Shown: positions 26,092-35,680, counted from the stretch's first letter. The stretch is DNA of 64,000 bases from Oscillospiraceae bacterium (GCA_015064585.1 SVRY01000011.1:1-64000); one strand, 5' to 3'. Made by a program: numbers and translations. Notes: a model not told the origin generated them from the sequence alone.

Positions 26092-27090
26092 TTATTCTTC
26101 CGCACTTGGCCGCGGCGTTCCATCAGGATAATAATAAGGTTTAATCATAATCTCGTCGATCTTGGGCCATGCAGCATAGGTCATGATAAACAAGATGATT
26201 CCAAAAGTAACAATAATAGGGATCATGATTCCCAATGGCACATATATCACTGCAATCATAAGGTTAAGCAGGATCACAATCGCGCAACCCAACAAAGCAA
26301 GCAAATTACGGCCAAAGCCAAGGAATGTGAATATAAACGAATTTTTCAAGATCTTACCGATGCTGAGACGGAAAGTAATGAGCATCGGATAGATATACAT
26401 ACGCATGATCAAATAGCAAAGCGCAATAAAAATAGAGATCCAGAACATCAATCCGTTGACAAAGGTGCTTCCGCCGTATTCCACCTGGATCTTAAAGAAT
26501 CGAATATCATATATAATCAGCATCAAGAACACACCGTCCAAAAATCCGACAATGATCGCCTGACGCAAATTCTTTTTGATGGTAGAAAAAAAATCCTGAA
26601 AGAAAAATACCGGTTCGCCCTTCACTATATTGCGCAAAATTCGAGTTAAGCCGCAGGTAACAGGTCCGATGGTAAACAGTATTAGTGCACCGAGAACAAA
26701 GAACACTATAGTAGTTGCGGTGGTGACAGATTGCGGAATTTGAACACCGTGCACACCAAACAGTGCTGCAGAGAGCGGTGTAGCGGCAGTGTTTGCCATA
26801 CTGCTTACCGCCGGAAACAACGATGAACGAGCGGCAACAGCAGTATCGTTAAAATAGCCGGCAAAGCCTATCATCAAGAAAATAATCGGGAAATTGCCCA
26901 GAATAAACACTATATTGATGGGCAAAATTCTGGAAAACTCCATTCCAAACAATTTGAAAAAGAATTTTAGGTTTCGAGGTGCCTCCATATCCTTTCTGCC
27001 GGCATCCTTACGGCTGGTACGGTTACCGGTCAGGGTATCAAACAAATTAAATTTTTTGCGGTTGTTATTATTTTCTTTCAAGATCAACAT
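26092..27090 (-). CDS. DUF624/YesL-like membrane protein
   Basis: A 332-aa protein with about six hydrophobic helices. The pattern FFFKLFGMEFSRILPINIVFILGNFP, the GPVTCGLTRILRNIVKGEPVFFFQDFF block and the C-terminal YAAWPKIDEIMIKPYY resemble the DUF624 (YesL) family, often linked to carbohydrate uptake genes. No sugar transporter is adjacent here. The start is uncertain: ATG 27090 is too close to its AAAGG, and the TTG at 27081 has better spacing. The function is unknown. Confidence 0.65.
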   Translation of the reverse strand: MLILKENNNNRKKFNLFDTLTGNRTSRKDAGRKDMEAPRNLKFFFKLFGMEFSRILPINIVFILGNFPIIFLMIGFAGYFNDTAVAARSSLFPAVSSMANTAATPLSAALFGVHGVQIPQSVTTATTIVFFVLGALILFTIGPVTCGLTRILRNIVKGEPVFFFQDFFSTIKKNLRQAIIVGFLDGVFLMLIIYDIRFFKIQVEYGGSTFVNGLMFWISIFIALCYLIMRMYIYPMLITFRLSIGKILKNSFIFTFLGFGRNLLALLGCAIVILLNLMIAVIYVPLGIMIPIIVTFGIILFIMTYAAWPKIDEIMIKPYYYPDGTPRPSAEE

Positions 27091-27109
27091 CCTTTCTATG
27101 AGACATATA

Positions 27110-27703
27110 TCATAAAATATTATGAATTACAGGCAATGCAGAGAGCAGACTGCCGATTCCGCATTGAAACAAATAATCCCCTAAAAACTGAATAAAATAC
27201 CGCTTTCTGTTTTGCGTATTTTTACGATATGCACAGGCAAACAAATATGAAAGCCTGCAAAAAACAAGAAACATCAGTCCTTTGATGCCCGACAAGAACA
27301 GCCCTTGGGCAATACCCACCCCGGATTGATACAAACATAGCAAATAACAGGTAAATGTCAAAGAAAAAAAACGGATAAATGTTATCATTGCCAAAAAAGG
27401 AAGTGCGCATCCCAAAAAGCCCACAAAGAAAGCAATGGACAAAGATAAAAGCATACCTCCAAAACTGTCAATCACTTCAAAAACCGTTTTGGGTGCCTTT
27501 ACAACATCCGGCAAGAGCTGCACAGGCAAAACCATGTAGACAAGCGACGCCAATGCAAAACCCAAAACCGCAAAAACAAACAGGACTACCGTCCCAAACA
27601 TACCGTTTCTTCTCACCATAATTGCCCTCTTCCCTTTCCGAATTAACCGCAACCGCCAATTCCAATGGACAGCACCGCCCACTGAGTAATGGATTTTCCC
27701 CAT
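27110..27703 (-). CDS. Multi-helix membrane protein, possibly SpoIIM-like
   Basis: A 197-aa protein with about five hydrophobic segments (TVVLFVFAVLGFALASLVYMVL, MLLSLSIAFFVGFLGCALPFLAM, LTFTCYLLCLY, GIKGLMFLVFCRLSYLFACAY and the C-terminus). I chose ATG 27703 because GAGG lies seven bases upstream. The size and topology recall the stage II sporulation protein M family, but no clear motif supports this. It is upstream of and probably co-transcribed with the DUF624-like gene. Confidence 0.55.
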   Translation of the reverse strand: MGKIHYSVGGAVHWNWRLRLIRKGKRAIMVRRNGMFGTVVLFVFAVLGFALASLVYMVLPVQLLPDVVKAPKTVFEVIDSFGGMLLSLSIAFFVGFLGCALPFLAMITFIRFFSLTFTCYLLCLYQSGVGIAQGLFLSGIKGLMFLVFCRLSYLFACAYRKNTQNRKRYFIQFLGDYLFQCGIGSLLSALPVIHNIL

Positions 27704-27923
27704 CGGCAAACCTCGCTGTTCTAGTATCATACGAAAGGAAACAGGATCATATGCATATATTAGTATAGCATATGTTTGGTTATTCTGCAAGAGTCAGTTT
27801 GACAAAAATCGAGATTCCTTAATATTTTTTTGCAAAATGACGAATTTTTTATATGGTAATATTGCAAATGCACTGAATTTGATGTATAATAAAGGTGCTT
27901 GTTGCTAGTGAGAAGGTGAAGAT

Positions 27924-28514
27924 ATGCCCATCGATTTTTTTAAACAATTTATTTCTCCGCCTACATTGACCACTCCGCGTTTGATCCTGCGAAAAATACT
28001 GCCGCAGGATGCAAACGATATGTTCTCATATGCCTCCAGACAGGATGTCACCGCTTACCTACTTTGGAGTCCGCATCCCGATTTGGCATATACGGTCAAA
28101 TACCTCAAATATGTACAAGGCGAATATAAAAAAGGACGTTTTTTTGATTGGGCGATCATTCTTGCCGAAACAGAGCGCATGATCGGAACCGTCGGATTCA
28201 CAGAACTGGATCGAGTAAACATGACAGCGGAGATCGGTTATGTTGTCAATCCCGATTATCATGGCATGGGTATTGCCACAGAGGCAGTTTCGGCTGTGAT
28301 CGGTTATGCTTTTTGTGAACTGAAGATCGAACGGGTAGAGGCACGTTACATGGTGGGAAACACTGCCAGTTTACGCGTCATGGAAAAATGCGGAATGAAA
28401 AAAGAAGGCATACTGCGTTCCTTGATGGAAGTAAAAGGGATTCGTCGCGACATCGGCATCTGCTCGATTTTAAAAAATGAATATTTCGCAAACAAAAAGC
28501 AGTCGGAATTCTAA
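27924..28514 (+). CDS. GNAT family N-acetyltransferase (RimJ/RimL-type)
   Basis: A 196-aa acetyltransferase. LTTPRLILRKILPQDANDMFSY is the usual opening of RimJ/RimL-like proteins. EIGYVVNPDYHGMGIATEAV carries the acetyl-CoA pyrophosphate-binding Q/RxxGxG-like loop (here HGMGIA), and ARYMVGNTASLRVMEKCGMKKEG is the terminal motif. The substrate could be a ribosomal protein N-terminus, an aminoglycoside or a metabolite, and cannot be told. AGAAGGTGA precedes the ATG. Confidence 0.88.
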   Translation: MPIDFFKQFISPPTLTTPRLILRKILPQDANDMFSYASRQDVTAYLLWSPHPDLAYTVKYLKYVQGEYKKGRFFDWAIILAETERMIGTVGFTELDRVNMTAEIGYVVNPDYHGMGIATEAVSAVIGYAFCELKIERVEARYMVGNTASLRVMEKCGMKKEGILRSLMEVKGIRRDIGICSILKNEYFANKKQSEF

Positions 28515-28570
28515 TACTTGCAAAATTCATTTCATTGATACCGACACACTATGTCAAAATGGAGACTACA

Positions 28571-29986
28571 ATGAATATAAAAAAAGATGTCGTACAACAG
28601 GAGCACCCGTTAAAACGTTATCAGCATTTATCTCCCGGGCTGATCATTATTTTTGGTTTTGCTCTGGTCATCATATTGGGAGCCACTTTACTTTGGCTGC
28701 CCATTTCATCACGGACAGGCAGTTTTACAAATTACCTTGACTGTTTGTTCACATCGGTCAGTGCAACCTGTGTAACCGGATTATCTGTCGTAGATACATT
28801 CAGCCATTGGAATGATTTCGGGCATTTTGTTATATTGGCAATGATCCAGATCGGCGGTCTGGGATTCATGACAATGGCAATGATGCTGTCTATGCTTGTC
28901 AAACGAACCGTTTCCCCCAGAGAACGGCTGATTTTGGCACAATCCTTCAGCGTGGACGGCAGCGGAAATGCACTGCCTATGATGAAAAAAATCGTAAAAC
29001 GGACCTTTGCTTTTGAAATGGTCGGCATGATGCTCCTGCTGCCCCGCTTCCGCATGGCACACGGCATTTGGACAGCTCTAAAAATGAGTATTTTCCATTC
29101 AATTTCGGCATTTTGTAATGCGGGATTTGATATACTCGGCATTACAGAAGACGGAAGATCTTCCATGGCAATCATGGAAGATGACCCTATGGTATTGCTC
29201 ACCATCACAGGACTCATTATTGTGGGCGGAATCGGCTTTCTGGTTTGGGACGAATTGGGCGAACGATTTGTAAAAAAACGCACCAAGCTTTCTGCCTACA
29301 GCCGCTTTGTTTTGATCATTACCGGTATTCTTTTGCTCTCCGGTACCGCTTTAACGCTCTTTTTTGAATGGGGCAACCCCGTAACGCTTGGCGGGCACAA
29401 TGTGTGCGATAAAATTATAATGGCGCTCTTCCATTCCACAACGCTACGTACAGCCGGTTTCGCGGTATTTAATTGCGGTGGCATGACAGGCGGTACCATT
29501 ATGATATCCGTCATTTTAATGCTCATTGGCGGTGCCTCCGGCTCTACTGCGGGCGGTGTTAAGGTGGGTACCTTCGGGCTTGTGCTTTACAGTGCATTCT
29601 ATATTGCCGCGGGTCGCACCGATGTTATCCTCTTCCGCCGAAGGATCTCTTCTACCGATGTTTTACGCGCCATCTCATTAGTGGTCATATGTATTCTGCT
29701 GGTATTCTCCTTCACTATCATAATCATGCAGATCGAAGGAGCCGCGCTTACCCCCGGAGAAGATATTTCGTTTGTTACCATACTGTTTGAAACCGCATCC
29801 GCATTCTCCACCTGCGGTTTAACAATGGGGATTACATCCCTGCTCTCCCCTGCTAGCCATATACTGCTGATGACACTAATGTTCCTTGGCAGAATTGGAA
29901 TTTTTACCGTGACAGTCACAGCTTTTTCCAAAAGTGCGGAAGAATCGGCTGTTCGATTCCCTGTTACACATATGTTGATCGGTTAA
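28571..29986 (+). CDS. trkH: TrkH/KtrB-type potassium uptake membrane subunit
   Basis: A 471-aa K+ channel-like subunit built from four M1-P-M2 repeats. Selectivity-filter segments are seen at TSVSATCVTGLSV, SISAFCNAGFDI, STTLRTAGFAVFN and ETASAFSTCGLTMG, each with the conserved Gly. GGAG six bases upstream supports ATG 28571 over the earlier in-frame ATGs. The regulatory partner TrkA follows after 18 bp, so both form one operon. The length fits KtrB-type proteins. Confidence 0.94.
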   Translation: MNIKKDVVQQEHPLKRYQHLSPGLIIIFGFALVIILGATLLWLPISSRTGSFTNYLDCLFTSVSATCVTGLSVVDTFSHWNDFGHFVILAMIQIGGLGFMTMAMMLSMLVKRTVSPRERLILAQSFSVDGSGNALPMMKKIVKRTFAFEMVGMMLLLPRFRMAHGIWTALKMSIFHSISAFCNAGFDILGITEDGRSSMAIMEDDPMVLLTITGLIIVGGIGFLVWDELGERFVKKRTKLSAYSRFVLIITGILLLSGTALTLFFEWGNPVTLGGHNVCDKIIMALFHSTTLRTAGFAVFNCGGMTGGTIMISVILMLIGGASGSTAGGVKVGTFGLVLYSAFYIAAGRTDVILFRRRISSTDVLRAISLVVICILLVFSFTIIIMQIEGAALTPGEDISFVTILFETASAFSTCGLTMGITSLLSPASHILLMTLMFLGRIGIFTVTVTAFSKSAEESAVRFPVTHMLIG

Positions 29987-30004
29987 AAGAAAGGATTGAA
30001 TACA

Positions 30005-30658
30005 ATGAAAAGTTTTTGTATTATAGGACTTGGAAGATTTGGACAAACGCTTGCCAAATCGTTGGTACGCAACGGTCACGAGGTAGTCATCGTAGACGAG
30101 GATGAAGAATCCATCAATGCATTAGCAGATTATGTTTCAGATGCCGTCATTGGGGACCCTACCAATGAGGCAGTTTTACGGCAAGCAGGCGTCGCTGATG
30201 CCGATTGCGTAGTCATTTCCATTTCCAACAATCTCAACGACTGCATTATCACTACGTTGCTTCTCAAAGATATGGGCGTAAAAAAAGTGGTTGTTCGTGC
30301 CAATTCGGATCTGGAGTGGCGCGTGCTGGAAAAAGTAGGCGCTGATATGGTGGTATTCCCCGAAAAACAAATGGGAGAAAAATTGGCATATACGCTGGAT
30401 AAAAATAACGTCATGGATCATATACAGTTTTCCAATGAATACTCCATTGTGGAAACCTCTGCTCCTTCGCAGTGGATCGGGAAATCCATGATCGAATTGA
30501 ATATCCGCCGCGATTACGGTGTAAACGTCATTGCCGTTTCGGGAGAAGACGGAAAAATGAACATTTCTCCCGACCCCAAAAAGCCTTTCTCAGCGGGAGA
30601 TACCGTCACTGTAATCGGTGAAAACCGAAACATAGATAAACTGGTAAAAATGAAATGA
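30005..30658 (+). CDS. trkA: TrkA/KtrA-type potassium channel regulator
   Basis: A 217-aa cytosolic gating subunit. The RCK_N domain begins FCIIGLGRFGQTLAKSL (Rossmann GxGxxG) with VIVDEDEE as the NAD/ATP ribose-binding acidic end. The C-terminal ~75 residues form the RCK_C domain, ending FSAGDTVTVIGENRNIDKL. One RCK unit is as in KtrA, whereas E. coli TrkA has two. It is co-transcribed with trkH. Confidence 0.94.
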   Translation: MKSFCIIGLGRFGQTLAKSLVRNGHEVVIVDEDEESINALADYVSDAVIGDPTNEAVLRQAGVADADCVVISISNNLNDCIITTLLLKDMGVKKVVVRANSDLEWRVLEKVGADMVVFPEKQMGEKLAYTLDKNNVMDHIQFSNEYSIVETSAPSQWIGKSMIELNIRRDYGVNVIAVSGEDGKMNISPDPKKPFSAGDTVTVIGENRNIDKLVKMK

Positions 30659-30666
30659 AATTGCTC

Positions 30667-30695
30667 TTGACATAAGAGGCAATTTCTGTTATACT
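30667..30695 (+). promoter_or_regulatory. Promoter of yajC
   Basis: TTGACA (30667-30672), 17 bp, then TATACT (30690-30695), just after the trkA stop. Confidence 0.75.
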
Positions 30696-30732
30696 GAATT
30701 GGTATTGAACCAATAAAGGAGAGTAATATATT

Positions 30733-31023
30733 ATGGGAAATGTTGGTACACTCGCTATATATGGCGTTATGATTTTAATGATCGTTGGTATGATGTGGTT
30801 CTCCAGCCGTTCGCAGAAGAGACAGGAAAGAGAAATCAACGAAATGCGCGACGGTCTGCAGGTTGGCGATGAGATCACCACCATTGGCGGTATCATCGGC
30901 AAGATCGTCAGCATCAAAGAAGAAACCTGCTTGATCGAAACAGGCAGAGATAAAACTCGCATCCGTATTTTGAAATCCGCTGTTAAGACTGTTGATGTAA
31001 AAGCAGAAGACGCGCAGCCCTAA
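30733..31023 (+). CDS. yajC: Preprotein translocase subunit YajC
   Basis: A 96-aa protein with one N-terminal membrane helix (LAIYGVMILMIVGMMWFSS) and the YajC signature: RSQKRQEREINEMRDGLQVGDEITTIGGIIG followed by a small beta domain. It associates with SecDF at the membrane. AAAGGAG lies upstream. In many Clostridia it is followed by a TIGR04086-type gene, as here. Confidence 0.93.
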   Translation: MGNVGTLAIYGVMILMIVGMMWFSSRSQKRQEREINEMRDGLQVGDEITTIGGIIGKIVSIKEETCLIETGRDKTRIRILKSAVKTVDVKAEDAQP

Positions 31024-31078
31024 TCATAATTCGGTACATTTTCGCATATTCTTTTCATATACGAAAGGAGTGTGCTGT

Positions 31079-31510
31079 ATGAATGCAAAACTTTGGAAAA
31101 CAGCCTCCATTGCCGCAGGAATTTCGGCATTGACGGCTGTTTTTCTTTTGATCATAGCGATACTGTTATCGCTTCGTTTGGACGACCCTGCCGCCAATAT
31201 TGGTCTTTGGGGCTGTCTTTGTACCATAATCGGCGGTGCCGTAGGCGGATGGCTCAGCGCCAAATTATACGCAGAACGTTCGTTTATCCCACCTTTTATA
31301 TGCGGCATCCTATATGTTTCCATATTGACAGTGCTGACCCTTCCCTTTAGCGATGGTTTTGGATTGGGACGTTTTCTCCTAAATGCAGGGCTTCCCCTTG
31401 CCTCTTCTACCGTGGTTGGCACTTTACTTGGCATGCGCGGTACTTCTCGATTCGGGAACACAAGAAAAGCGGCAAAACACGCTGGAAGAATTTATAAAGG
31501 GAAACGATAA
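31079..31510 (+). CDS. TIGR04086-like membrane protein
   Basis: A 143-aa protein with four predicted helices, including the glycine-rich GLWGCLCTIIGGAVGGWLSAKL. Its location just after yajC and its size match the TIGR04086 family of Clostridia, whose role is not known. GAAAGGAG at 31063-31070 sets ATG 31079. The C-terminal ~20 residues are very basic (RKAAKHAGRIYKGKR). Confidence 0.75.
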   Translation: MNAKLWKTASIAAGISALTAVFLLIIAILLSLRLDDPAANIGLWGCLCTIIGGAVGGWLSAKLYAERSFIPPFICGILYVSILTVLTLPFSDGFGLGRFLLNAGLPLASSTVVGTLLGMRGTSRFGNTRKAAKHAGRIYKGKR

Positions 31511-31637
31511 TCTCTATTTCAACATACTTATTAAATAGCTTTTGAAAATTTAAAAGTATAACAAACAAGTTCGCTTACTGCTCGGATGAAAAATCCACCA
31601 AAAAGAGACAGCAAATTGTGTGCACTATTTACAAAAA

Positions 31638-31649
31638 ACAAGATATTGT
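31638..31649. promoter_or_regulatory. NrdR-like box 1 upstream of nrdD
   Basis: ACAAGATATTGT, a near-palindrome resembling NrdR binding boxes. An identical copy lies exactly 32 bp downstream, about three helical turns, which is the usual spacing of paired NrdR boxes. Confidence 0.75.
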
Positions 31650-31658
31650 GAAAATCGG

Positions 31659-31687
31659 TTGACAAAACCACAAGATATTGTTATAAT
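31659..31687 (+). promoter_or_regulatory. Promoter of nrdD
   Basis: TTGACA (31659-31664), 17 bp, then TATAAT (31682-31687). The second NrdR-like box fills the spacer next to the -10, so repressor binding would block polymerase. Confidence 0.85.
31670..31681. promoter_or_regulatory. NrdR-like box 2 overlapping the nrdD promoter
   Basis: An identical ACAAGATATTGT lying between the -35 and -10 elements. Together with box 1 it indicates repression by NrdR when dNTP/dATP is sufficient. The nrdR gene is not in the window. Confidence 0.75.
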
Positions 31688-31758
31688 GGTTTTGATGCAC
31701 GTACAAATATCAAATCAAATAACGTCCTATTATAAACATTAACATGAGGTAGTAAAAA

Positions 31759-33933
31759 ATGAAGATTATCAAAAGAAGCGGATCCGAGGTCACTTTTGAT
31801 CCTCAAAAAATCATTATTGCCGTAACCAAAGCAAATGAAAGCGTTGTTCCCAGCGCACGCATGACCCCCATTCAAATTAAGCGTATTGCGGAAGATGTGG
31901 AAAGTGCGGCAATGAACATGAATCGTTCTCTCAGTGTAGAAGAAATTCAGGATATGGTCGAAGATCAGATCATGAATCAACGTGCTTTTGAAGTGGCACG
32001 CCGCTATATCACCTACCGTTATACCCGTGCACTTGTCCGTAAATCCAATACCACCGATGAGCAGATCCTTTCCCTGCTGGAATGCAACAATGAAGAAGTA
32101 AAGCAGGAAAACTCCAACAAGAATCCCACTGTCAACAGTGTACAAAGAGACTATATGGCAGGCGAAGTCAGCAAGGATATCACCAAACGCATCCTTCTTC
32201 CCAAAGATGTAGTGGAAGCGCATGAGCAAGGCGTGATTCACTTCCATGATGCCGATTATTTCGCTCAGCATATGCACAACTGCGATTTGGTCAATCTGGA
32301 AGATATGTTGCAAAACGGCACTGTGATCAGCGGCACCATGATCGAAAAGCCGCATAGCTTTTCCACAGCTTGCAATATCGCCACCCAGATCATCGCACAG
32401 GTTGCATCCTGCCAATACGGCGGACAGAGTATCAGCCTTACGCATCTGGCTCCCTTTGTGGACATCAGCCGTAAAAAACTGCGCAAGCAAGTTATCTCCG
32501 AAATGGCAGCCATTGATGCCACTCTCACCGAAGAACAGCTCGACCGCGTCACCGAGAAACGTCTGCGCGACGAAGTACGCAGCGGCATCCAAATGATTCA
32601 ATATCAAGTCGTTACTTTAATGACCACAAACGGCCAAGCTCCCTTTGTTACGGTGTTTATGTATCTGAACGAAGCAACTAACGAACAGGAAAAGGCTGAC
32701 CTGGCTCTCATCATCGAAGAAACTCTGAAACAGCGTTATCAAGGTGTAAAAAATGAAAAGGGCGTATGGATCACACCTGCTTTCCCCAAGTTGATCTATG
32801 TTTTGGAAGAAGACAACATCTATCCCCACAGTAAATACTATTATCTGACCGAACTTGCCGCTAAGTGTACTGCCAAGCGTATGGTTCCCGACTACATTTC
32901 CGAAAAAATCATGCTGCAAAACAAAATTGATAAAAACGGAGACGGACACTGCTACACCTGCATGGGCTGCCGCAGCTTCCTGACCCCCTTTGTGGATGAA
33001 AACGGAAAGCCCAAGTATTACGGCAGATTCAATCAAGGTGTCGTTACCGTTAACCTGGTGGATATCGGTCTGGCTGCCGATCACGATATGGATCGTTTCT
33101 GGGAAATCTTTGATACCCGTATGGAGCTTTGCCACCGTGCGCTCCAATGCCGTCACGAACGTTTGACAGGCACTGTATCCGACGCTGCCCCCATTCTGTG
33201 GCAACACGGCGCTCTGCTCCGTCTGAAGAAGGGTGAAACCATCGACAAGTATCTGCATGGCGGTTACTCCACACTTTCTTTGGGTTATGCGGGCCTTTGG
33301 GAATGCGTCTATGCCCTTAGCGGAAAGAAGCTGACCGAGCCGGACGGCGAAGCACTGGGTCTTGCCATTATGCGCAAATTAAACGAATACACCACCAAGT
33401 GGAAGGCCGCTGAAAACATCGACTATTCCCTGTACGGAACTCCTCTGGAAAGCACCACCTACAAATTTGCAAAATGTCTGCAAAAGCGTTACGGTATCAT
33501 TCGCGGTGTAACCGATAAGAGCTACATCACCAATAGTTATCACGTACATGTTACCGAGCCCATCGATGCATTCGACAAATTGGCACTGGAAGCTAAGTTC
33601 CAGGCATTGTCTCCCGGCGGCGCAATCTCCTATGTAGAAGTGCCCAATATGCAAAACAACATTCCCGCCGTTTTGTCGGTTATGCAGTTTATCTACGACA
33701 ATATCATGTATGCAGAACTCAACACTAAGAGCGACTACTGCCAGCACTGCGGATACGACGGTGAGATACTGGTAGAAGATCATGACGGCAAACTGATATG
33801 GCGTTGTCCCAACTGCGGAAACACCGATCAGAACACTCTGAATGTCGCCAGACGCACCTGTGGATACATCGGTACGCAGTTCTGGAATCAAGGCAGAACA
33901 CAAGAGATCAAAGAACGGGTATTGCATCTGTGA
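31759..33933 (+). CDS. nrdD: Anaerobic ribonucleoside-triphosphate reductase
   Basis: A 724-aa class III reductase making dNTPs without oxygen. An N-terminal ATP-cone (KIIKRSGSEVTFDPQKI, about residues 1-95) gives allosteric control. The catalytic ten-stranded barrel follows. The C-terminal zinc site has CQHC and CPNC, and the glycyl-radical motif RRTCGYIG is near the end. Radical formation needs NrdG, encoded at 23570-24130. Its control region has two NrdR-like boxes. Confidence 0.97.
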   Translation: MKIIKRSGSEVTFDPQKIIIAVTKANESVVPSARMTPIQIKRIAEDVESAAMNMNRSLSVEEIQDMVEDQIMNQRAFEVARRYITYRYTRALVRKSNTTDEQILSLLECNNEEVKQENSNKNPTVNSVQRDYMAGEVSKDITKRILLPKDVVEAHEQGVIHFHDADYFAQHMHNCDLVNLEDMLQNGTVISGTMIEKPHSFSTACNIATQIIAQVASCQYGGQSISLTHLAPFVDISRKKLRKQVISEMAAIDATLTEEQLDRVTEKRLRDEVRSGIQMIQYQVVTLMTTNGQAPFVTVFMYLNEATNEQEKADLALIIEETLKQRYQGVKNEKGVWITPAFPKLIYVLEEDNIYPHSKYYYLTELAAKCTAKRMVPDYISEKIMLQNKIDKNGDGHCYTCMGCRSFLTPFVDENGKPKYYGRFNQGVVTVNLVDIGLAADHDMDRFWEIFDTRMELCHRALQCRHERLTGTVSDAAPILWQHGALLRLKKGETIDKYLHGGYSTLSLGYAGLWECVYALSGKKLTEPDGEALGLAIMRKLNEYTTKWKAAENIDYSLYGTPLESTTYKFAKCLQKRYGIIRGVTDKSYITNSYHVHVTEPIDAFDKLALEAKFQALSPGGAISYVEVPNMQNNIPAVLSVMQFIYDNIMYAELNTKSDYCQHCGYDGEILVEDHDGKLIWRCPNCGNTDQNTLNVARRTCGYIGTQFWNQGRTQEIKERVLHL

Positions 33934-33958
33934 TTTTATTTAAATTTACAAAATGCAT

Positions 33959-33997
33959 AAAAAGAAGCGATTGCTACCAAAGCAACCGCTTCTTTTT
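33959..33997. terminator. Bidirectional terminator between nrdD and the dockerin gene
   Basis: A ~16-bp stem (AAAAAGAAGCG plus TTGC pairing with GCAA plus CGCTTCTTTTT, one A-C mismatch) between convergent genes, with T runs on both strands. Confidence 0.88.
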
Positions 33998-35543
33998 ATA
34001 CATCCTCTGTCATTACGATCAGCAGTAAATTCAGATCTTCCACATTGACAACGCCATCGTTATCCACATCCACATGATAGGAGGGATTCTCGCTAATCCC
34101 CGACAAATGATACAACAGCGCATAGACATCTTCCATATCTATCTTGCCATCACAATTTACATCTTCGGCAGCGTATATCGGAACATCGGGAATGGTATAC
34201 GAAAGAATGGAGGTAATATTACTTTTTACATCGGGAGCAATGGCATAACAGATCGTATTATTCCCCACATAGCAAAGTCCAATAATATCGTCGTTTGTTC
34301 CTGTTTTATCCAGTGTAATCAAATTTTTGGAAGCTTTTTGTACAGGGTCATAGCAATAAACCCCCGATGAGGTATTGTAATACAATTTATCTTTTACAGA
34401 TGCCAAGCCGCTATAAGTTCCCGGATAATAATATCCGTTATGATCTTTGGTAAACCATATATCCTCAATGGCAAGCACAGCCTCCCCTTCGGCAAACGGG
34501 TTTTTATACATACACAAATATCCCGACACAAAATCAATATAATAGATTTCATCTCCGCATAAAACAAAGGGACTGCGGGCATTTGTAAACACATTTTCAT
34601 CATATATATCGCTATCGCACACAATTCCATCGGAAGAGACCCAGCCATAGTGCCTATTACCGGGACCGTTCGTTGTAATATATGCGTCGGAGAGCATAAA
34701 ATAATTGTGAGAAACAAGTGAATATTGGTCACTTGTGGGATCTGCCCAGGTCACATCCACATGGTAATAATGTTCCCCGATCTTCACAAGATTCCATATA
34801 TGATTCATAGCTGTGCTACGTGCGTATCCGTTTTCTATACCGCATTCGGTCAACAGTGCATCATATAAAAGTGTATATCCTTGGCAAACTGCTTTACCAT
34901 ACTTTAACATATCGTATGCGTTATAGATCGAATAGGATAAGTCATACTGATAATGCGATGCAATATAGTCATTGAGCAGTAGCGCCTGAATTAGGTCGTC
35001 CTCCACCATCAGCGCTCCGCTTTCTTCCAAAATACGGTCAATCTCCGATTCATAGAAATCGATCGCCTCTTGCAACACATCACCCTGCATTGTATATCTG
35101 GGATAGCAATAGGCTACCGTATTATCTGACCACTTTGAATAGCTGAAACCTCTGTCCAAATAAAACAAGGACGGCTCACTGTCATTCAGATCCTGCATCA
35201 TAACAACAAAATCATCCACCGAAATTTTGTACTCAGTAAGTTCGATTTCTTCTTCCTGCGCTTGTATTCCCCGGAGCACGCGCTGTCTGACCTGTGCCAA
35301 ATCAACCTGAGAGCCACTCTTCGTTACCGGATTTCCATTCCCCAAAATTTCAATGACATGATATACCATGACCGGCTCTTCTACGTCCGTGGTTGCATGA
35401 TAATTATCCGTCTGATCATCTTTTGCAACAAACACTTCAGAGGTTTTTGGATCCGCTCTTGACTCTACGTTTTGTGCCGTGGCAGGCATTTGACCAACCA
35501 AAAACAACACTGCCATCAAGCATAGAAAAATGCGTCTTTTCAT
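33996..35543 (-). CDS. Secreted transglutaminase-like protein with C-terminal dockerin
   Basis: A 515-aa exported protein. The signal peptide is MKRRIFLCLMAVLFLVGQMPATAQ. A transglutaminase/protease-like core shows the Cys in YGKAVCQGYTLLYDALL, the His in MNHIWNLVKIG and the Asp in YHVDVTWADP. A propeller-like middle follows. The C-terminal ~60 residues hold two dockerin-type calcium loops: DVNCDGKIDMEDV and DVDNDGVVNVEDL. GGAGG five bases upstream sets ATG 35543; the longer frame lacks a site. A dockerin implies docking to a cohesin-bearing surface protein, but none is in the window. Confidence 0.85.
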   Translation of the reverse strand: MKRRIFLCLMAVLFLVGQMPATAQNVESRADPKTSEVFVAKDDQTDNYHATTDVEEPVMVYHVIEILGNGNPVTKSGSQVDLAQVRQRVLRGIQAQEEEIELTEYKISVDDFVVMMQDLNDSEPSLFYLDRGFSYSKWSDNTVAYCYPRYTMQGDVLQEAIDFYESEIDRILEESGALMVEDDLIQALLLNDYIASHYQYDLSYSIYNAYDMLKYGKAVCQGYTLLYDALLTECGIENGYARSTAMNHIWNLVKIGEHYYHVDVTWADPTSDQYSLVSHNYFMLSDAYITTNGPGNRHYGWVSSDGIVCDSDIYDENVFTNARSPFVLCGDEIYYIDFVSGYLCMYKNPFAEGEAVLAIEDIWFTKDHNGYYYPGTYSGLASVKDKLYYNTSSGVYCYDPVQKASKNLITLDKTGTNDDIIGLCYVGNNTICYAIAPDVKSNITSILSYTIPDVPIYAAEDVNCDGKIDMEDVYALLYHLSGISENPSYHVDVDNDGVVNVEDLNLLLIVMTEDV

Positions 35544-35651
35544 GGTTCCCTCCGAATAAAATACTATATTCATTATAATAACTTTTCTTTTGGATGTCAA
35601 GGGCTGCTCCCAAAAGATTCTCTTTAATTCTAAGAATAAAATAAAAAATGA

Positions 35652-35680
35652 TTGATTTTCTTGAAAAAATATGTTAGAAT
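35652..35680 (+). promoter_or_regulatory. Promoter of the HD-domain gene
   Basis: TTGATT (35652-35657), 17 bp, then TAGAAT (35675-35680), 30 nt upstream of the GTG start. Confidence 0.6.
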
